Source: Clostridia bacterium (GTDB taxonomy: Bacteria; Bacillota; Clostridia; Oscillospirales; Acutalibacteraceae). From it: a stretch of 64,000 nucleotides of DNA. Position numbers and translations under genes: made by a program. The DNA lies in NCBI GenBank assembly GCA_017439585.1, contig JAFSIV010000002.1, positions 1-64,000 of the forward strand, written 5' to 3'. Of the stretch, positions 51,209 to 60,813 are shown piece by piece (positions within the stretch are counted from its first letter, which is position 1; every line of letters starts with the position of its first letter). The notes beneath the pieces were generated by a model, which saw only the letters and a program-made list of their open reading frames with translations, did no database searches and was not told the DNA's origin.

Positions 51209-53077
51209 TTATTTTTTCTTTTTATGAACATTTCTGATAGTCTTTTTCTTTTTGGGACTTGTTTTTGCAGAAAAGTTATTATCATGCTTTATCAGGCAGT
51301 CAGGACCATTTCCTATAAGGTCAGTTCTGCCTGCCTTTTTTAAAGCGGATAAGACTATTTTTCGGTTTTCAGGCTTGAAATACTGCAAAAGAGCGCGTTG
51401 CTCTGCCTTCTCAGCGGCAGTTTTAGGAACATAAACAGGCTTTTCGGTTATGGGGTCTAACCCTGTATAGAACATACAGGTTGAAATAGTACCCGGTGTT
51501 GGATAAAAATCCTGCACCTGTTCAGGATGAAGATTATTCCGCTTTAAAAAGAGAGATAGCTCTATTGCGTCGTTTAAGGTGCTACCTGGGTGGGAGGACA
51601 TTAAATACGGCACTAAATATTGCTTTTTACCTGCTGCCTTAGTAAGCTCATAAAAGCGTTTTTCAAATCTTTTATAAACCTTAAATGAGGGCTTGCCCAT
51701 ATATTTTAAAACATTATCTGAGCAATGCTCGGGGGCAACCTTTAATTGACCACTTGTGTGATTTAAAACAAGCTCTTTGAAAAATGCTTCGTCGGTATCT
51801 GCTATTAAGTAATCAAAACGGATACCCGAACGAATAAACACTTTTTTAACCTTAGGCAAAGCTCTTAATTCTTTTAAAAGCTTTAAATAATCGCTATGTG
51901 AAACCTTAACCGCAGGGCAAATTTCGGGCGCTAAGCATTTTTTGTTAGGACACATTCCGTGAGTAATCTGTTTATCGCAAGATATGTCGCGGAAGTTAGC
52001 AGTAGGACCGCCAACATCATGTATATAACCCTTGAAATCCTTCATATTGGTGATTTTTTTAGCCTCTTCAATAACAGAATTATGGCTTCTAACCGATATT
52101 TCTCTGCCTTGATGGTAGGCTAGCGCACAGAAATTGCAAGCGCCGAAGCAACCACGGTTATGAATTATTGAAAACTTAACCTCTTCGATACCCGGAACAC
52201 CGCCAAGTGCTTTATAAGACGGGTGGTAATCACGCATAAAGGGCAAGGAATAGACCTCGTCCATTTCTTCGGTGGTTAATGGTGGTTCAGGTGGGTTCTG
52301 AACAAGGATAATATCACCATGTTTTTGAATAACTGTTTTGCCGAGCTTCGAGTTATGCTCGGTTTGTTGAATACGGCAAGAAATTGCATATTGCTTTTTA
52401 GAAGCCGGAGTATCCTCTTTAACCAGTTCATAAGACGGACATTCGCAAGCACCCTTAATATGCTCAAAATCGGTTGTTTTAACCTTATAGCAAGTACCTT
52501 TTATATCGGTTAAATTTTTTATATCTTCGCCGTTGTTTAAACGGTCGGCGATTTTAATGATATGGCGCTCACCCATACCGTACATAAGCAGGTCTGCACC
52601 CGAGTCGATAAGTATTGAAGGTCTAACCTTATCATCCCAATAATCATAATGCGCAAATCTTCTGAGCGATGCTTCAATACCGCCGATTGCGATTGCAGAG
52701 TTAGGGAAGAACTGCCTAATTTTTTTGGAATATACTATAACCGCTCGATCAGGTCTGGCACCTGATTTTCCACCGGGGGTATATGCATCGTCATTACGGC
52801 GTTTTTTAGCGGCGGTATAATGAGCCACCATAGAGTCGATATTTCCGCTGTTTACTAAAAAAGCAAGTCTCGGTTCACCGAAAATTTTATAATCGTCATC
52901 AGATTTTGGTTGAGAGATAATGCAAACCTTATAGCCTCGGCTTTCTAAAACGCGAGAGATTATAGCCGTGCCAAAGCTAGGGTGGTCAACATAAGCATCA
53001 CCCGTAACAATTATAAAATCAGGTTTATTAAAGCCTTGCGCTATCATTTCTTTTTTGGTTATAGGTAAAAAGGGCAT
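51209..53077 (-). CDS. ygiQ: YgiQ-family radical SAM protein
   Basis: ATG 53077 has ACGGAG 7 nt upstream; the product is 622 residues. The 4Fe-4S motif CFGACNFCA (about 312-320) is in RGCFGACNFCALAYHQGR. The N-terminal MPFLPITKKEM, DYWDDKVRPSIL and the C-terminal VQDFYPTPGTISTCMFYTG are family hallmarks. Function of YgiQ is unknown. Its stop abuts that of the convergent gene (51208/51209). Confidence 0.93.
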   Translation of the reverse strand: MPFLPITKKEMIAQGFNKPDFIIVTGDAYVDHPSFGTAIISRVLESRGYKVCIISQPKSDDDYKIFGEPRLAFLVNSGNIDSMVAHYTAAKKRRNDDAYTPGGKSGARPDRAVIVYSKKIRQFFPNSAIAIGGIEASLRRFAHYDYWDDKVRPSILIDSGADLLMYGMGERHIIKIADRLNNGEDIKNLTDIKGTCYKVKTTDFEHIKGACECPSYELVKEDTPASKKQYAISCRIQQTEHNSKLGKTVIQKHGDIILVQNPPEPPLTTEEMDEVYSLPFMRDYHPSYKALGGVPGIEEVKFSIIHNRGCFGACNFCALAYHQGREISVRSHNSVIEEAKKITNMKDFKGYIHDVGGPTANFRDISCDKQITHGMCPNKKCLAPEICPAVKVSHSDYLKLLKELRALPKVKKVFIRSGIRFDYLIADTDEAFFKELVLNHTSGQLKVAPEHCSDNVLKYMGKPSFKVYKRFEKRFYELTKAAGKKQYLVPYLMSSHPGSTLNDAIELSLFLKRNNLHPEQVQDFYPTPGTISTCMFYTGLDPITEKPVYVPKTAAEKAEQRALLQYFKPENRKIVLSALKKAGRTDLIGNGPDCLIKHDNNFSAKTSPKKKKTIRNVHKKKK

Positions 53078-53109
53078 ATAAATACTCCGTTTCAAGCTAG
53101 TTTAATCAT

Positions 53110-53138
53110 ATTATATCAAAAATAGACTTTTTTTACAA
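53110..53138 (-). promoter_or_regulatory. Sigma-A promoter of ygiQ
   Basis: Minus strand TTGTAA (complement of 53133-53138), 17 bp, TATAAT (complement of 53110-53115). The -35 overlaps the region just before the ribosome site of the divergent gene. Confidence 0.7.
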
Positions 53139-53152
53139 GGAGTAAACCTAAA

Positions 53153-53356
53153 ATGGAAAACGAAGAGATAATAAAAAACCCGTTTAACTGTTATTTCGCT
53201 ATTTTAATAACTCAGTTTATTACGGTTTTGATTATAATTTTAAGCCTTTTGATTATAAAATATTTTTTCAAACCAACCTTTAAAAGCATAAATCGGTTTT
53301 ATGAGAAAAATATATGCCAAGAGGTTAGTATTGGTGAGGTTATAGATGAAATTTAA
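53153..53356 (+). CDS. Small single-pass membrane protein, partner of the M50 protease
   Basis: The 67-residue protein has one strong membrane segment (about 14-40) flanked by an acidic N-terminus and a charged C-terminus. It overlaps the next gene, a site-2 protease homologue, by 11 nt. Family not recognised. By position it could play the part of SpoIVFA or BofA, but it has no M23 domain. Confidence 0.65.
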   Translation: MENEEIIKNPFNCYFAILITQFITVLIIILSLLIIKYFFKPTFKSINRFYEKNICQEVSIGEVIDEI

Positions 53357-53936
53357 ACTTTTTGGAACTAAAATTTATATTTCCTTTTTCTTTATGGCGG
53401 TTTTCACAGTTATGCTTGCAACCGATAGAACAGGACTTATTTTGCCATTGTTTTTTGCGATAATTATGCACGAATGCGGTCATTTATTTTGTATGTGGGC
53501 GGAGGATGTTTCTCTAAAACAGATAAAGATAATACCGTCTGGAATACAGATTGTAAGCGGTTTTTCGGGAGAATATAAAAAAGATATAAAGGTAGCGCTT
53601 TGCGGTCCGATAGTAAATATCGCACTTTTTTCTATTCTATATTTTAATTATTTGAGCTTTGGTAATGAGCAGGTTTTAAATTATGCGCTACTTAATCTTA
53701 TAATCGCTCTTTATAATTTATTGCCTGTTAAGGGGCTAGACGGCGGTACCATTCTTTATTCTGTTATTGCCCGAAAATCAAACATAAACAAAGCTGAAAT
53801 AACCATTAAATTTATAACCTTATCAGTGGCTGTTGCAGTATTGATAACCGCGGTTTTATTAACTGTTAATGATGTGCTAAATATATCGGTTTATATAGTT
53901 GGCATATATTTGTTTATCATGAGTCTTATTAAATAA
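53346..53936 (+). CDS. Site-2 (M50) metalloprotease, SpoIVFB-like
   Basis: The 196-residue polytopic protein has the zinc motif MHECGHLF (HExxH near residue 40) and the third-ligand motif NLLPVKGLDGG (about 127-137). Compact M50B members such as SpoIVFB cleave pro-sigma-K in the mother cell. The tight overlap with a small membrane protein mirrors spoIVFA-spoIVFB. Six or so membrane segments. Assignment to SpoIVFB function is inference. Confidence 0.82.
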   Translation: MKFKLFGTKIYISFFFMAVFTVMLATDRTGLILPLFFAIIMHECGHLFCMWAEDVSLKQIKIIPSGIQIVSGFSGEYKKDIKVALCGPIVNIALFSILYFNYLSFGNEQVLNYALLNLIIALYNLLPVKGLDGGTILYSVIARKSNINKAEITIKFITLSVAVAVLITAVLLTVNDVLNISVYIVGIYLFIMSLIK

Positions 53937-53939
53937 AGG

Positions 53940-53968
53940 TTGAAAGTTTTGGAGGTTTATTGTAAAAT
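53940..53968 (+). promoter_or_regulatory. Sigma-A promoter of the radical SAM pair
   Basis: TTGAAA (53940-53945), 17 bp, TAAAAT (53963-53968). Confidence 0.65.
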
Positions 53969-53997
53969 ATATTTATTAATTATAAAGGAAATGTTTT

Positions 53998-55842
53998 ATG
54001 GAAATCAAAGAATTAGAAAAGCTTTTGTTATCTGTTCAAAAACCCGGTAGATATTCGGGCGGAGAGATAAATAGTGTTATTAAGGATAAAAGCAAAATAG
54101 ATGTTCGTTTTGCATTTTGTTTTCCCGATACTTATGAGATTGGTATGTCTCATTTGGGTATGAAAATATTATATTCTCAGTTTAACAAACGAGAGGATAT
54201 TTGGTGCGAGAGGGTATTTGCGCCTTGGCTTGATTTCGAAGATGTTATGAGAGAAAATAATATTCCTCTTTTTGCTCTTGAAAGCCGCGACCCGATTAAA
54301 GATTTCGATTTTATTGGGTTTACTCTTCAATACGAAATGTCCTATACCAATATGCTAAATATGTTAGACCTGGCAGGTGTTCCGCTAAGGTCTTCTGATA
54401 GAAAGGATTTATCTTCCTTGGTGGTTGCAGGAGGTCCTTGCGTTTGCAATCCTGAGCCTATTGCAGATTTTGTTGATTTGTTTTTCTTGGGCGAGGGAGA
54501 AGAGGTGGATTTAGAGGTAATTGACCTTTATAAAGAGTATAAAAAAGCAGGCAAAACAAAACAAGAGTTTTTAATTGCGGCTTCTAAAATTGAGGGCGTT
54601 TATGTTCCATCACTATATGATGTTTCTTATAATGATGATGGTTCTATAAAAGCGGTTACTCCGTTGCATAATGCTCCAAAAACTATCAGAAAACGAATTA
54701 TTAAGGATATGGACAAGTCTTTTTATCCCGAAAGCTTTGTTGTTCCTTTTATTGAAATAGTTCATGACAGAGCGGTTCAGGAGATTTTCAGAGGATGTAT
54801 CAGAGGTTGCAGATTTTGTCAGGCAGGGTTTATTTACAGACCTGTCAGAGAAAAATCGGTTGATACAATTAACCGCCAAGCAAAATGCCTTTGCGAGAAT
54901 ACGGGGTATGACGAAATCTCGCTTTCTTCGCTTAGCACGAGTGATTATAGCGGTATTGAGCCTCTTTTAAATAAACTGCTTGAATGGACCGACGATAATC
55001 ATGTTAGCCTTGCTTTGCCGTCGCTTAGAATTGATAATTTTTCGGACGAGCTTTTAGATAAAATCAAGCATATCCGCAAAAATGGGCTTACCTTTGCGCC
55101 TGAGGCAGGAACTCAAAGACTTCGCGATGTTATAAACAAAAATGTAACCGAGGAAGAGATTTTATCAACCTGCAAAACTGCATTTTTAGGCGGATATACT
55201 TCGGTTAAATTATACTTTATGTTGGGACTTCCAACCGAGACTGACGAGGATTTAAAGGGTATTGCTGATTTAGGTCAAAAAATCGTTAATATGTATTATG
55301 ATATGCCTGAGCGACCAAAGGGAAAATCGGTATCGGTTTCAATCAGCGTTTCAACCTTTGTTCCTAAACCGTTTACCCCGTTCCAGTTTGAGCCTCAAAT
55401 AACCGAGGCTGAGATGCGTCGCCGTCAGGAATATTTGAAATCCTGCATAACAACCAAAAAGATATCACTTAGCTATCACGATAGTTCAACGAGCTTCTTA
55501 GAGGGTGCTTTTGCCAGAGGCGACCGTAGACTTTGCAATGTTTTGGAAAATGCTTATAAAAACGGTTGCAAGTTTGATAGCTGGAGCGAGTGCTTCAATT
55601 TGGAAAAATGGCTTGATGCTTTTGAAAAATCGGGCTTAACGGCAGAATATTTTGCTAATAAAGAGTATTCTTATAGTGAGATTTTAGCTTGGGACCATTT
55701 GGATTATGCCGTTTCAAAGAATTTCCTAATTAATGAAAATAAAAAGGCAAAAGAGGCTAAAACAACTCAAAACTGCCGAGAAAAATGTGCCGGCTGCGGA
55801 GCTAACTGTTACGGGGAGGGCGTTTGCTTTGAGAAACATTAG
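53998..55842 (+). CDS. B12-binding-type radical SAM protein (TIGR03960)
   Basis: The 614-residue protein has an N-terminal cobalamin-binding-like domain (FCFPDTYEIGMSHLGMK) and a radical SAM motif CIRGCRFCQAG (about 264-274). The C-terminus adds a Cys cluster (CREKCAGCGANCYGEGVC). TIGR03960 proteins are paired or fused with the DUF2344 protein that follows, here separate and overlapping by 14 nt. They often neighbour rng and rplU; function unsettled. Confidence 0.9.
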   Translation: MEIKELEKLLLSVQKPGRYSGGEINSVIKDKSKIDVRFAFCFPDTYEIGMSHLGMKILYSQFNKREDIWCERVFAPWLDFEDVMRENNIPLFALESRDPIKDFDFIGFTLQYEMSYTNMLNMLDLAGVPLRSSDRKDLSSLVVAGGPCVCNPEPIADFVDLFFLGEGEEVDLEVIDLYKEYKKAGKTKQEFLIAASKIEGVYVPSLYDVSYNDDGSIKAVTPLHNAPKTIRKRIIKDMDKSFYPESFVVPFIEIVHDRAVQEIFRGCIRGCRFCQAGFIYRPVREKSVDTINRQAKCLCENTGYDEISLSSLSTSDYSGIEPLLNKLLEWTDDNHVSLALPSLRIDNFSDELLDKIKHIRKNGLTFAPEAGTQRLRDVINKNVTEEEILSTCKTAFLGGYTSVKLYFMLGLPTETDEDLKGIADLGQKIVNMYYDMPERPKGKSVSVSISVSTFVPKPFTPFQFEPQITEAEMRRRQEYLKSCITTKKISLSYHDSSTSFLEGAFARGDRRLCNVLENAYKNGCKFDSWSECFNLEKWLDAFEKSGLTAEYFANKEYSYSEILAWDHLDYAVSKNFLINENKKAKEAKTTQNCREKCAGCGANCYGEGVCFEKH

Positions 55843-56473
55843 AATTTATTTTGCTAAAAAAGGCAGACTTAAATTTGTATCCCACCTTGATATGACTCGT
55901 TTTATGGCAAGGATTATAACAAAATCCAAAATCCCGATTTGGTATACCGAGGGCTTTAACCAGCATATTTATATGAATTTTGCTCTGCCTTTGTCTTTGG
56001 GCTATGAGGGATTGTATGAAATTATGGATTTCAGGCTTGTTGATGATAAATATAGTATTGAAGAATGTTTAGAGGCTTTAAAAAAAGTTTCTCCACATGA
56101 TATAGAGTTTTTAAAAATCAGAGAAACCTTTGCTCCTATGAAAGAAATAGCTTTTGCTGAGTATGTTTTGGATTTTGAAACTTTAAATGAGGAAACTGCT
56201 TCTAAGTTATCCGATTTTTTAAAGCGTGAGTCTATTATTTGCAGTAAAAAAGGGAAAAAGGGCAAGATTAGAGAAATTGATATTGCACCTAAAATTAAAT
56301 CCTTTGATTTCGAAAATAATAATTTAACGCTAATACTTACTGCGGGTAACGAAAATACCTTAAACCCCTCATTAGTGCTTGATGCTTTTTTTGCGGATAG
56401 CAAAATCACACCGATATTTTATACCGTTAAACGAACTATGGTTTTCAACGAGAAATTAGAGGTGTTTGAATAA
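55829..56473 (+). CDS. TIGR03936/DUF2344 family protein
   Basis: TTG 55829 lies 8 nt after GGGGAGGG and gives 214 residues beginning MRNIRIYFAKKGRLKF. The family signature continues with SHLDMTRFMARI, YTEGFNQHIYMNFALPLSLG. It overlaps the radical SAM gene by 14 nt. The pair probably acts together in an RNA- or ribosome-related modification, which is inference. Confidence 0.88.
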   Translation: MRNIRIYFAKKGRLKFVSHLDMTRFMARIITKSKIPIWYTEGFNQHIYMNFALPLSLGYEGLYEIMDFRLVDDKYSIEECLEALKKVSPHDIEFLKIRETFAPMKEIAFAEYVLDFETLNEETASKLSDFLKRESIICSKKGKKGKIREIDIAPKIKSFDFENNNLTLILTAGNENTLNPSLVLDAFFADSKITPIFYTVKRTMVFNEKLEVFE

Positions 56474-56475
56474 AA

Positions 56476-57003
56476 ATGAAAGGGCAAAAAAGGAAACATT
56501 TATTAGATTTGGTTTTAGCTTCAATGTTTTTGAGTTTGGCTGTTATTTTGCCTACCATAACAATGAATATTAAAGAAATTGCTGATTCGCTTCTTTTAAT
56601 GCATCTGCCGATTATGCTTTGCGGACTTATATGCGGCGCAGAATACGGATTAGCGGCAGGTTTTATGGCGCCTATTATCCGTTCGCTTATTTTTACGATG
56701 CCGCCTTTATATCCGAGAGCTATATATATGGCATTAGAGCTTGCAACATACGGCTTTGTTTTAGGACTTCTTTATAAGAAAAGCAAGGGCAAGATATATG
56801 TTAGCTTGATTTCTTCGCAGATTGCCGGAAGAATTGTTTGGGCAATCTCAAAGACCTTGCTTTTAGGATTTTCGCATGAAGATATAACCTTTAAAGCATT
56901 TTTGGTTGGAGGCTTTTTAGATGCGATACCGGGTATCGCTTTGCAACTAGTTTTAATACCTTTAATAATGTTAATAGTGAAAAAAACTAAATTAAAGACC
57001 TGA
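56476..57003 (+). CDS. ECF transporter S component
   Basis: The 175-residue protein has five to six membrane segments and motifs typical of ECF vitamin-binding subunits (LMHLPIMLCGLICGAEYGLAAG shown in two parts, MALELATYGFVLGLLY). The substrate cannot be fixed from sequence. No ECF ATPase genes are adjacent, so it would use a shared energising module. Starts 2 nt after the DUF2344 stop. Confidence 0.82.
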   Translation: MKGQKRKHLLDLVLASMFLSLAVILPTITMNIKEIADSLLLMHLPIMLCGLICGAEYGLAAGFMAPIIRSLIFTMPPLYPRAIYMALELATYGFVLGLLYKKSKGKIYVSLISSQIAGRIVWAISKTLLLGFSHEDITFKAFLVGGFLDAIPGIALQLVLIPLIMLIVKKTKLKT

Positions 57004-57022
57004 ATCTGAGATTCAGGTCTTT
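56994..57022. terminator. Bidirectional intrinsic terminator
   Basis: Perfect 14-bp arms AAAGACCTGAATCT/AGATTCAGGTCTTT with one central base. The ECF gene's stop codon lies inside the left arm. Confidence 0.88.
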
Positions 57023-57031
57023 AAAATTTTG

Positions 57032-59644
57032 TTATTCAGTTCTGAGCGCGGTTACGGGGTCTTTCTTTGCTGCGATTTTGGAGGGAATAAGTCCTGCAAT
57101 AAAGGTAAGCAACATACTAATTGCTACCAAAAGCAGAGCGGCCATTATTGGCAGTTCCGCCAAACCGCCGATACTAGTTAATGCTTTTATAATAATATTT
57201 ATCGGTATTAAAAGGATAAGGGTTACTAAGATACCTAAAAGTCCCGCTGTGAAACCAACTATAAGGGTTTCGGCATTAAATACTCTCGATATATCCTTCT
57301 TAGAAGCACCAATAGCACGCAAAATACCGATTTCCTTTGTTCTCTCTAAAACCGAGATATAGGTTATGATACCTATCATAATAGAGGAAACAATTAACGA
57401 AATACTAACAAATGCTATAAGAATATAGCTTATTGCGTTAATAATAGTGGTTATAGAGGACATCATTAAACCAATATAATCGGTATAGGTTATTTGCTCG
57501 TCCTCATGTGCTTTTAAGTTATATTTTGATATAAGCTCCGAAATACTGTCCTTAGCCTCAAAATCTTTTGGATAGATATTGATTTTGAAAGGCTTTTTCA
57601 AATCAGAAACACCCATAAGCTTTAAGTTGCTTTCATAGGTGGCTTCGCCCGACTGAGCTTTCATAACCGATACAAATTGAGCAGTAATTTCCTCCTCAGA
57701 TTTGCCCTGAGCCTTTAATTGATAGATATATCCGTTATATTGCTGTTGCTCAGTTTCTGGGAGAGTTGAGATATAAGCGGTTAATTTTTGGAAATCAAAG
57801 TCATCGAAATTATTGTTAAAGGGTCTTCCTGTAAATACATTTGTTTCGGTATCTGCTTTTTGGGCTTTAACAATTTCGCTTTCGTTAACATCAGTTATAA
57901 GCTTTTCCATAAGCTCTTTTTTATAGCCTATGAGACCGCTAACCCTATCATTTACTGCATTTTCTGAGGGACGCATAATACCAACAACCTTAATGGTTTC
58001 GGCATCCTTTAATTTTGTGCTTATAAATAAATCGTCCTTGGTTTTATCGGTCCAAATGCCGTTTGCATTTTTCTCGAAATAATCGCTGTTTTTGAGAAGC
58101 TTAAACTTTAAATTAAGAATATCATCAAAGGAATAGGTGGAGTTAGCAGTCGGTTCAATTTTTTCGCCGCGTTTTGCTTTTTCAATCATTTCCTTTAATT
58201 CTTCAACATCTTTGAGACCTAAGGAATAAAGGGTGAAATCGCTTATTTGATTGTTTTTATCAACAATAAGAATAACCTCATTATATTTCTCGGGCATTTT
58301 TCCTGCGATAACATCATACTGATTTGCTAAAAGCTCTTCATTATCTAATAGCTGAGTCCAGGTTTCATTGTTCATCATCGACATAGACGAGGTTTCATTG
58401 GTATCAATATCCATACCCATTCCACTGTAAATAATGTTAAAAATTTGGTTGGGGTTGATATGCTCGCCGTTTTCGGTGTAGATGTTTAAATCGGTTGAAT
58501 AAACATATTCGATAGAACTTGTGTAATCCTTAAACTCTTCGGTTTTATCTAAATGAACTTTAAATTTTTCTAAGTTATTTGCCGAAAGACCGTTTATCAT
58601 TGTGGACATCATTTCGGTCATAATATTATTAGAATAAATTTTATTTGCATCTTTATTGGTTTCAAGTTGATTTTCTTCCATTAAATCGGTTGCCATGCTG
58701 TTCATATCAAAGCCGGCTTCCTCAATGGTTATAGGATAGCTTGAAAGGGTTTCCTCTTCGACTTGGGTTATATAAGCATTAACACCGCTTGAAAGCGATA
58801 GAATAAGCGCTATGCCGATAATACCTATTGAGCCTGCAAATGAGGTTAAAAAAGTTCTGGCTTTCTTTGTCAGCAAATTATTAAGCGAGAGCGACAAAGC
58901 CGTTATAAACGACATAGAGGGCTTTTTAGGCTCTTTTTTATTGGTTGGAGCTTCTTCTTGCTCGGTTGAAAAGGAAGAAGTATCGTCGGTAACCTGACCG
59001 TCAAAAAGGCTTATAATTCTTGTTGAATATTCTTTTGCAAGGTCGGGGTTATGGGTTACCATTATAACCAGCTTATCCTTTGCAATTTCTTTTAAAAGCT
59101 CCATTATTTGAACCGAGGTTTTGCTATCGAGCGCGCCGGTGGGCTCGTCTGCCAAAAGAATATCTGGGTTATTTATAAGAGCGCGGGCAATAGCTACTCT
59201 CTGCATCTGACCGCCGGACATTTGGTTTGGTTTTTTATTAATTTGGTCGGATAACCCTACCTTTTCCAAAACCTCAATAGCTCTTTTTCTTCTCTCAGCT
59301 TTGGAAACACCCGAAAGAGTAAGCGCTAATTCAACATTTGAAAGCACGGTTTGATGGGGGATAAGGTTATAGGTCTGGAATATGAAACCTATTGTATGAT
59401 TACGGTAGTTATCCCAATCGCTGTCGCGATAAAGCTTGGTTGATTTTCCGTTTATGAAAAGGTCTCCTGAGGTATATCTGTCAAGTCCGCCTATGATATT
59501 AAGAAGGGTTGTTTTTCCGCAACCTGACGGACCTAATATAGATACAAACTCATTTTCGCGAAATTCAAGGTCGATACCCTTTAAGGCTTCAACATTGCTA
59601 TCGCCAGTTTTATATTCCTTTACGATGCTTTTGAGTTTAAGCAT
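57032..59644 (-). CDS. ABC transporter with fused ATPase and FtsX/MacB-type permease
   Basis: The 870-residue fusion begins with an ABC domain (Walker A GPSGCGKTT near 37, signature MSGGQMQR near 142, Walker B ILLADEPTGALD near 162, VTHNP). A linker leads to the first membrane segment (about 265-290), a large external domain of about 400 residues and three C-terminal membrane segments with RTKEIGILRAIGASKKDI. This is the MacB/LolD-E-type mechanotransmission family. Cargo may be a lipoprotein, peptide or toxin. An AT-rich palindrome overlaps its promoter. Confidence 0.9.
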   Translation of the reverse strand: MLKLKSIVKEYKTGDSNVEALKGIDLEFRENEFVSILGPSGCGKTTLLNIIGGLDRYTSGDLFINGKSTKLYRDSDWDNYRNHTIGFIFQTYNLIPHQTVLSNVELALTLSGVSKAERRKRAIEVLEKVGLSDQINKKPNQMSGGQMQRVAIARALINNPDILLADEPTGALDSKTSVQIMELLKEIAKDKLVIMVTHNPDLAKEYSTRIISLFDGQVTDDTSSFSTEQEEAPTNKKEPKKPSMSFITALSLSLNNLLTKKARTFLTSFAGSIGIIGIALILSLSSGVNAYITQVEEETLSSYPITIEEAGFDMNSMATDLMEENQLETNKDANKIYSNNIMTEMMSTMINGLSANNLEKFKVHLDKTEEFKDYTSSIEYVYSTDLNIYTENGEHINPNQIFNIIYSGMGMDIDTNETSSMSMMNNETWTQLLDNEELLANQYDVIAGKMPEKYNEVILIVDKNNQISDFTLYSLGLKDVEELKEMIEKAKRGEKIEPTANSTYSFDDILNLKFKLLKNSDYFEKNANGIWTDKTKDDLFISTKLKDAETIKVVGIMRPSENAVNDRVSGLIGYKKELMEKLITDVNESEIVKAQKADTETNVFTGRPFNNNFDDFDFQKLTAYISTLPETEQQQYNGYIYQLKAQGKSEEEITAQFVSVMKAQSGEATYESNLKLMGVSDLKKPFKINIYPKDFEAKDSISELISKYNLKAHEDEQITYTDYIGLMMSSITTIINAISYILIAFVSISLIVSSIMIGIITYISVLERTKEIGILRAIGASKKDISRVFNAETLIVGFTAGLLGILVTLILLIPINIIIKALTSIGGLAELPIMAALLLVAISMLLTFIAGLIPSKIAAKKDPVTALRTE

Positions 59645-59665
59645 TTAATGCTCATTTCCTTTCAA

Positions 59666-59704
59666 TGTTATAATATATTTTTTCTATTATTATATATTAT
59701 AACA
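59666..59704 (-). promoter_or_regulatory. Promoter within a 13-bp inverted repeat
   Basis: TGTTATAATATAT (59666-59678) and its exact inverse (59692-59704) are 13 bp apart. On the minus strand the outer arm contains TGTTATAAT, an extended -10 with a TTAACA 18 bp upstream. Confidence 0.6.
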
Positions 59705-59736
59705 TAAAAATGGAAAAATTGTTAATATTTATTAAA

Positions 59737-60702
59737 TTATTTAAATTTTTCTATTTTGCAGTCTTTATAATAGTGTTTTAATATTTCTTTATAGGTTTTT
59801 CCTTGCTTCGCCATATAGTTTGCGCCGTTTTGGCTCATACCAACACCGTGCCCATATCCGTAGGTTTTAAATTCAAATTTATCGTCTTTATAAGTTATTT
59901 CAAAGTTGGAAGACCTTAAATCTAAGATGCTTCTAAGTCTCGCTCCTGACATTTCTTTACCGCAAACCTTAATTTTTAAAATTGTTCCCGATTTCGAGCG
60001 GGTTATATTTGAAAAATCGGATTTTTTGATAGCAGAAATTTCCATACTTTCAGATAAAAGTTTAACAAGCTCGGCTTCGGTGAAGCTTTTTTCCGATATA
60101 TAACCGGAAGCTAGTTTATCTCCCTCGCTTGAAACCGAAACTAGATAGGGAATAGCCATACCCCAAACATTTTCGGCAGTTTCGGTTTTACCTGATGAAA
60201 TTGCGTGATAAACGGCGGTTATAGGACTTCCTTTGTAGGTTATAACCTCGTTTTCGGTATCACTGATTGCAGATTTTATTTTTTCTACATATTCGTCAGC
60301 TTTTTCGCCCCATTTTTCGCGCGCGGCTTTTTCGGTTATAAAGCTTTGGTCGGTTGTATGGTCATCAGTTATATCATAAGATTTGTTCTTATTTTCCGAT
60401 TTTCTGTTTAATGCGAAGGTATATGCTGCAACCGCTTGCGCCTTTAATGCCTCTTTTTCATAAAGAGCAGGCATTTCGGCAGCAACAACTCCGAATATGT
60501 AATCCGAGGTTTTAATCTCGGTTATTTCTCCGTTTTCGGTGTGGCATAGCTTAAAGCTTGTACCCTCTGTGTTAAAATCAAAGGGAGTGTTTTCGAGTAT
60601 TTGAGTGGTTTTGAGCGTGTTTTCGGTTTTGTTAAGTGCGGATAGAGGCAATATAAGCATAATTGCAGATAAAATGACCGAAACAGATAGAATTTTTTTC
60701 AA
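59737..60702 (-). CDS. spoIID: Stage II sporulation protein D
   Basis: The 321-residue protein starts at TTG after AGAGGG. A signal/anchor segment (about 4-22) precedes the SpoIID domain: VVAAEMPALYEKEALKAQAVAA (catalytic Glu in AAEMP, about 75), DQSF, YHAISSGKTETAENVWG and the C-terminal GYGHGVGMSQNGAN (about 287). SpoIID is a lytic transglycosylase that drives engulfment in sporulation. The SpoIIM/SpoIIP partners are not in the window. Confidence 0.9.
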   Translation of the reverse strand: MKKILSVSVILSAIMLILPLSALNKTENTLKTTQILENTPFDFNTEGTSFKLCHTENGEITEIKTSDYIFGVVAAEMPALYEKEALKAQAVAAYTFALNRKSENKNKSYDITDDHTTDQSFITEKAAREKWGEKADEYVEKIKSAISDTENEVITYKGSPITAVYHAISSGKTETAENVWGMAIPYLVSVSSEGDKLASGYISEKSFTEAELVKLLSESMEISAIKKSDFSNITRSKSGTILKIKVCGKEMSGARLRSILDLRSSNFEITYKDDKFEFKTYGYGHGVGMSQNGANYMAKQGKTYKEILKHYYKDCKIEKFK

Positions 60703-60729
60703 TTTTAATCCCTCTTTTTAGAAAATTTA

Positions 60730-60758
60730 TTGACTTTTAAATTAACTCATTATAAAAT
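60730..60758 (+). promoter_or_regulatory. Promoter of the membrane protein-typA pair
   Basis: TTGACT (60730-60735), 17 bp, TAAAAT (60753-60758). Confidence 0.65.
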
Positions 60759-60813
60759 TAATATATTATATGCATTTTTAAAATCAATAATGCTTTGGAG
60801 ATGTTTTTAGATT

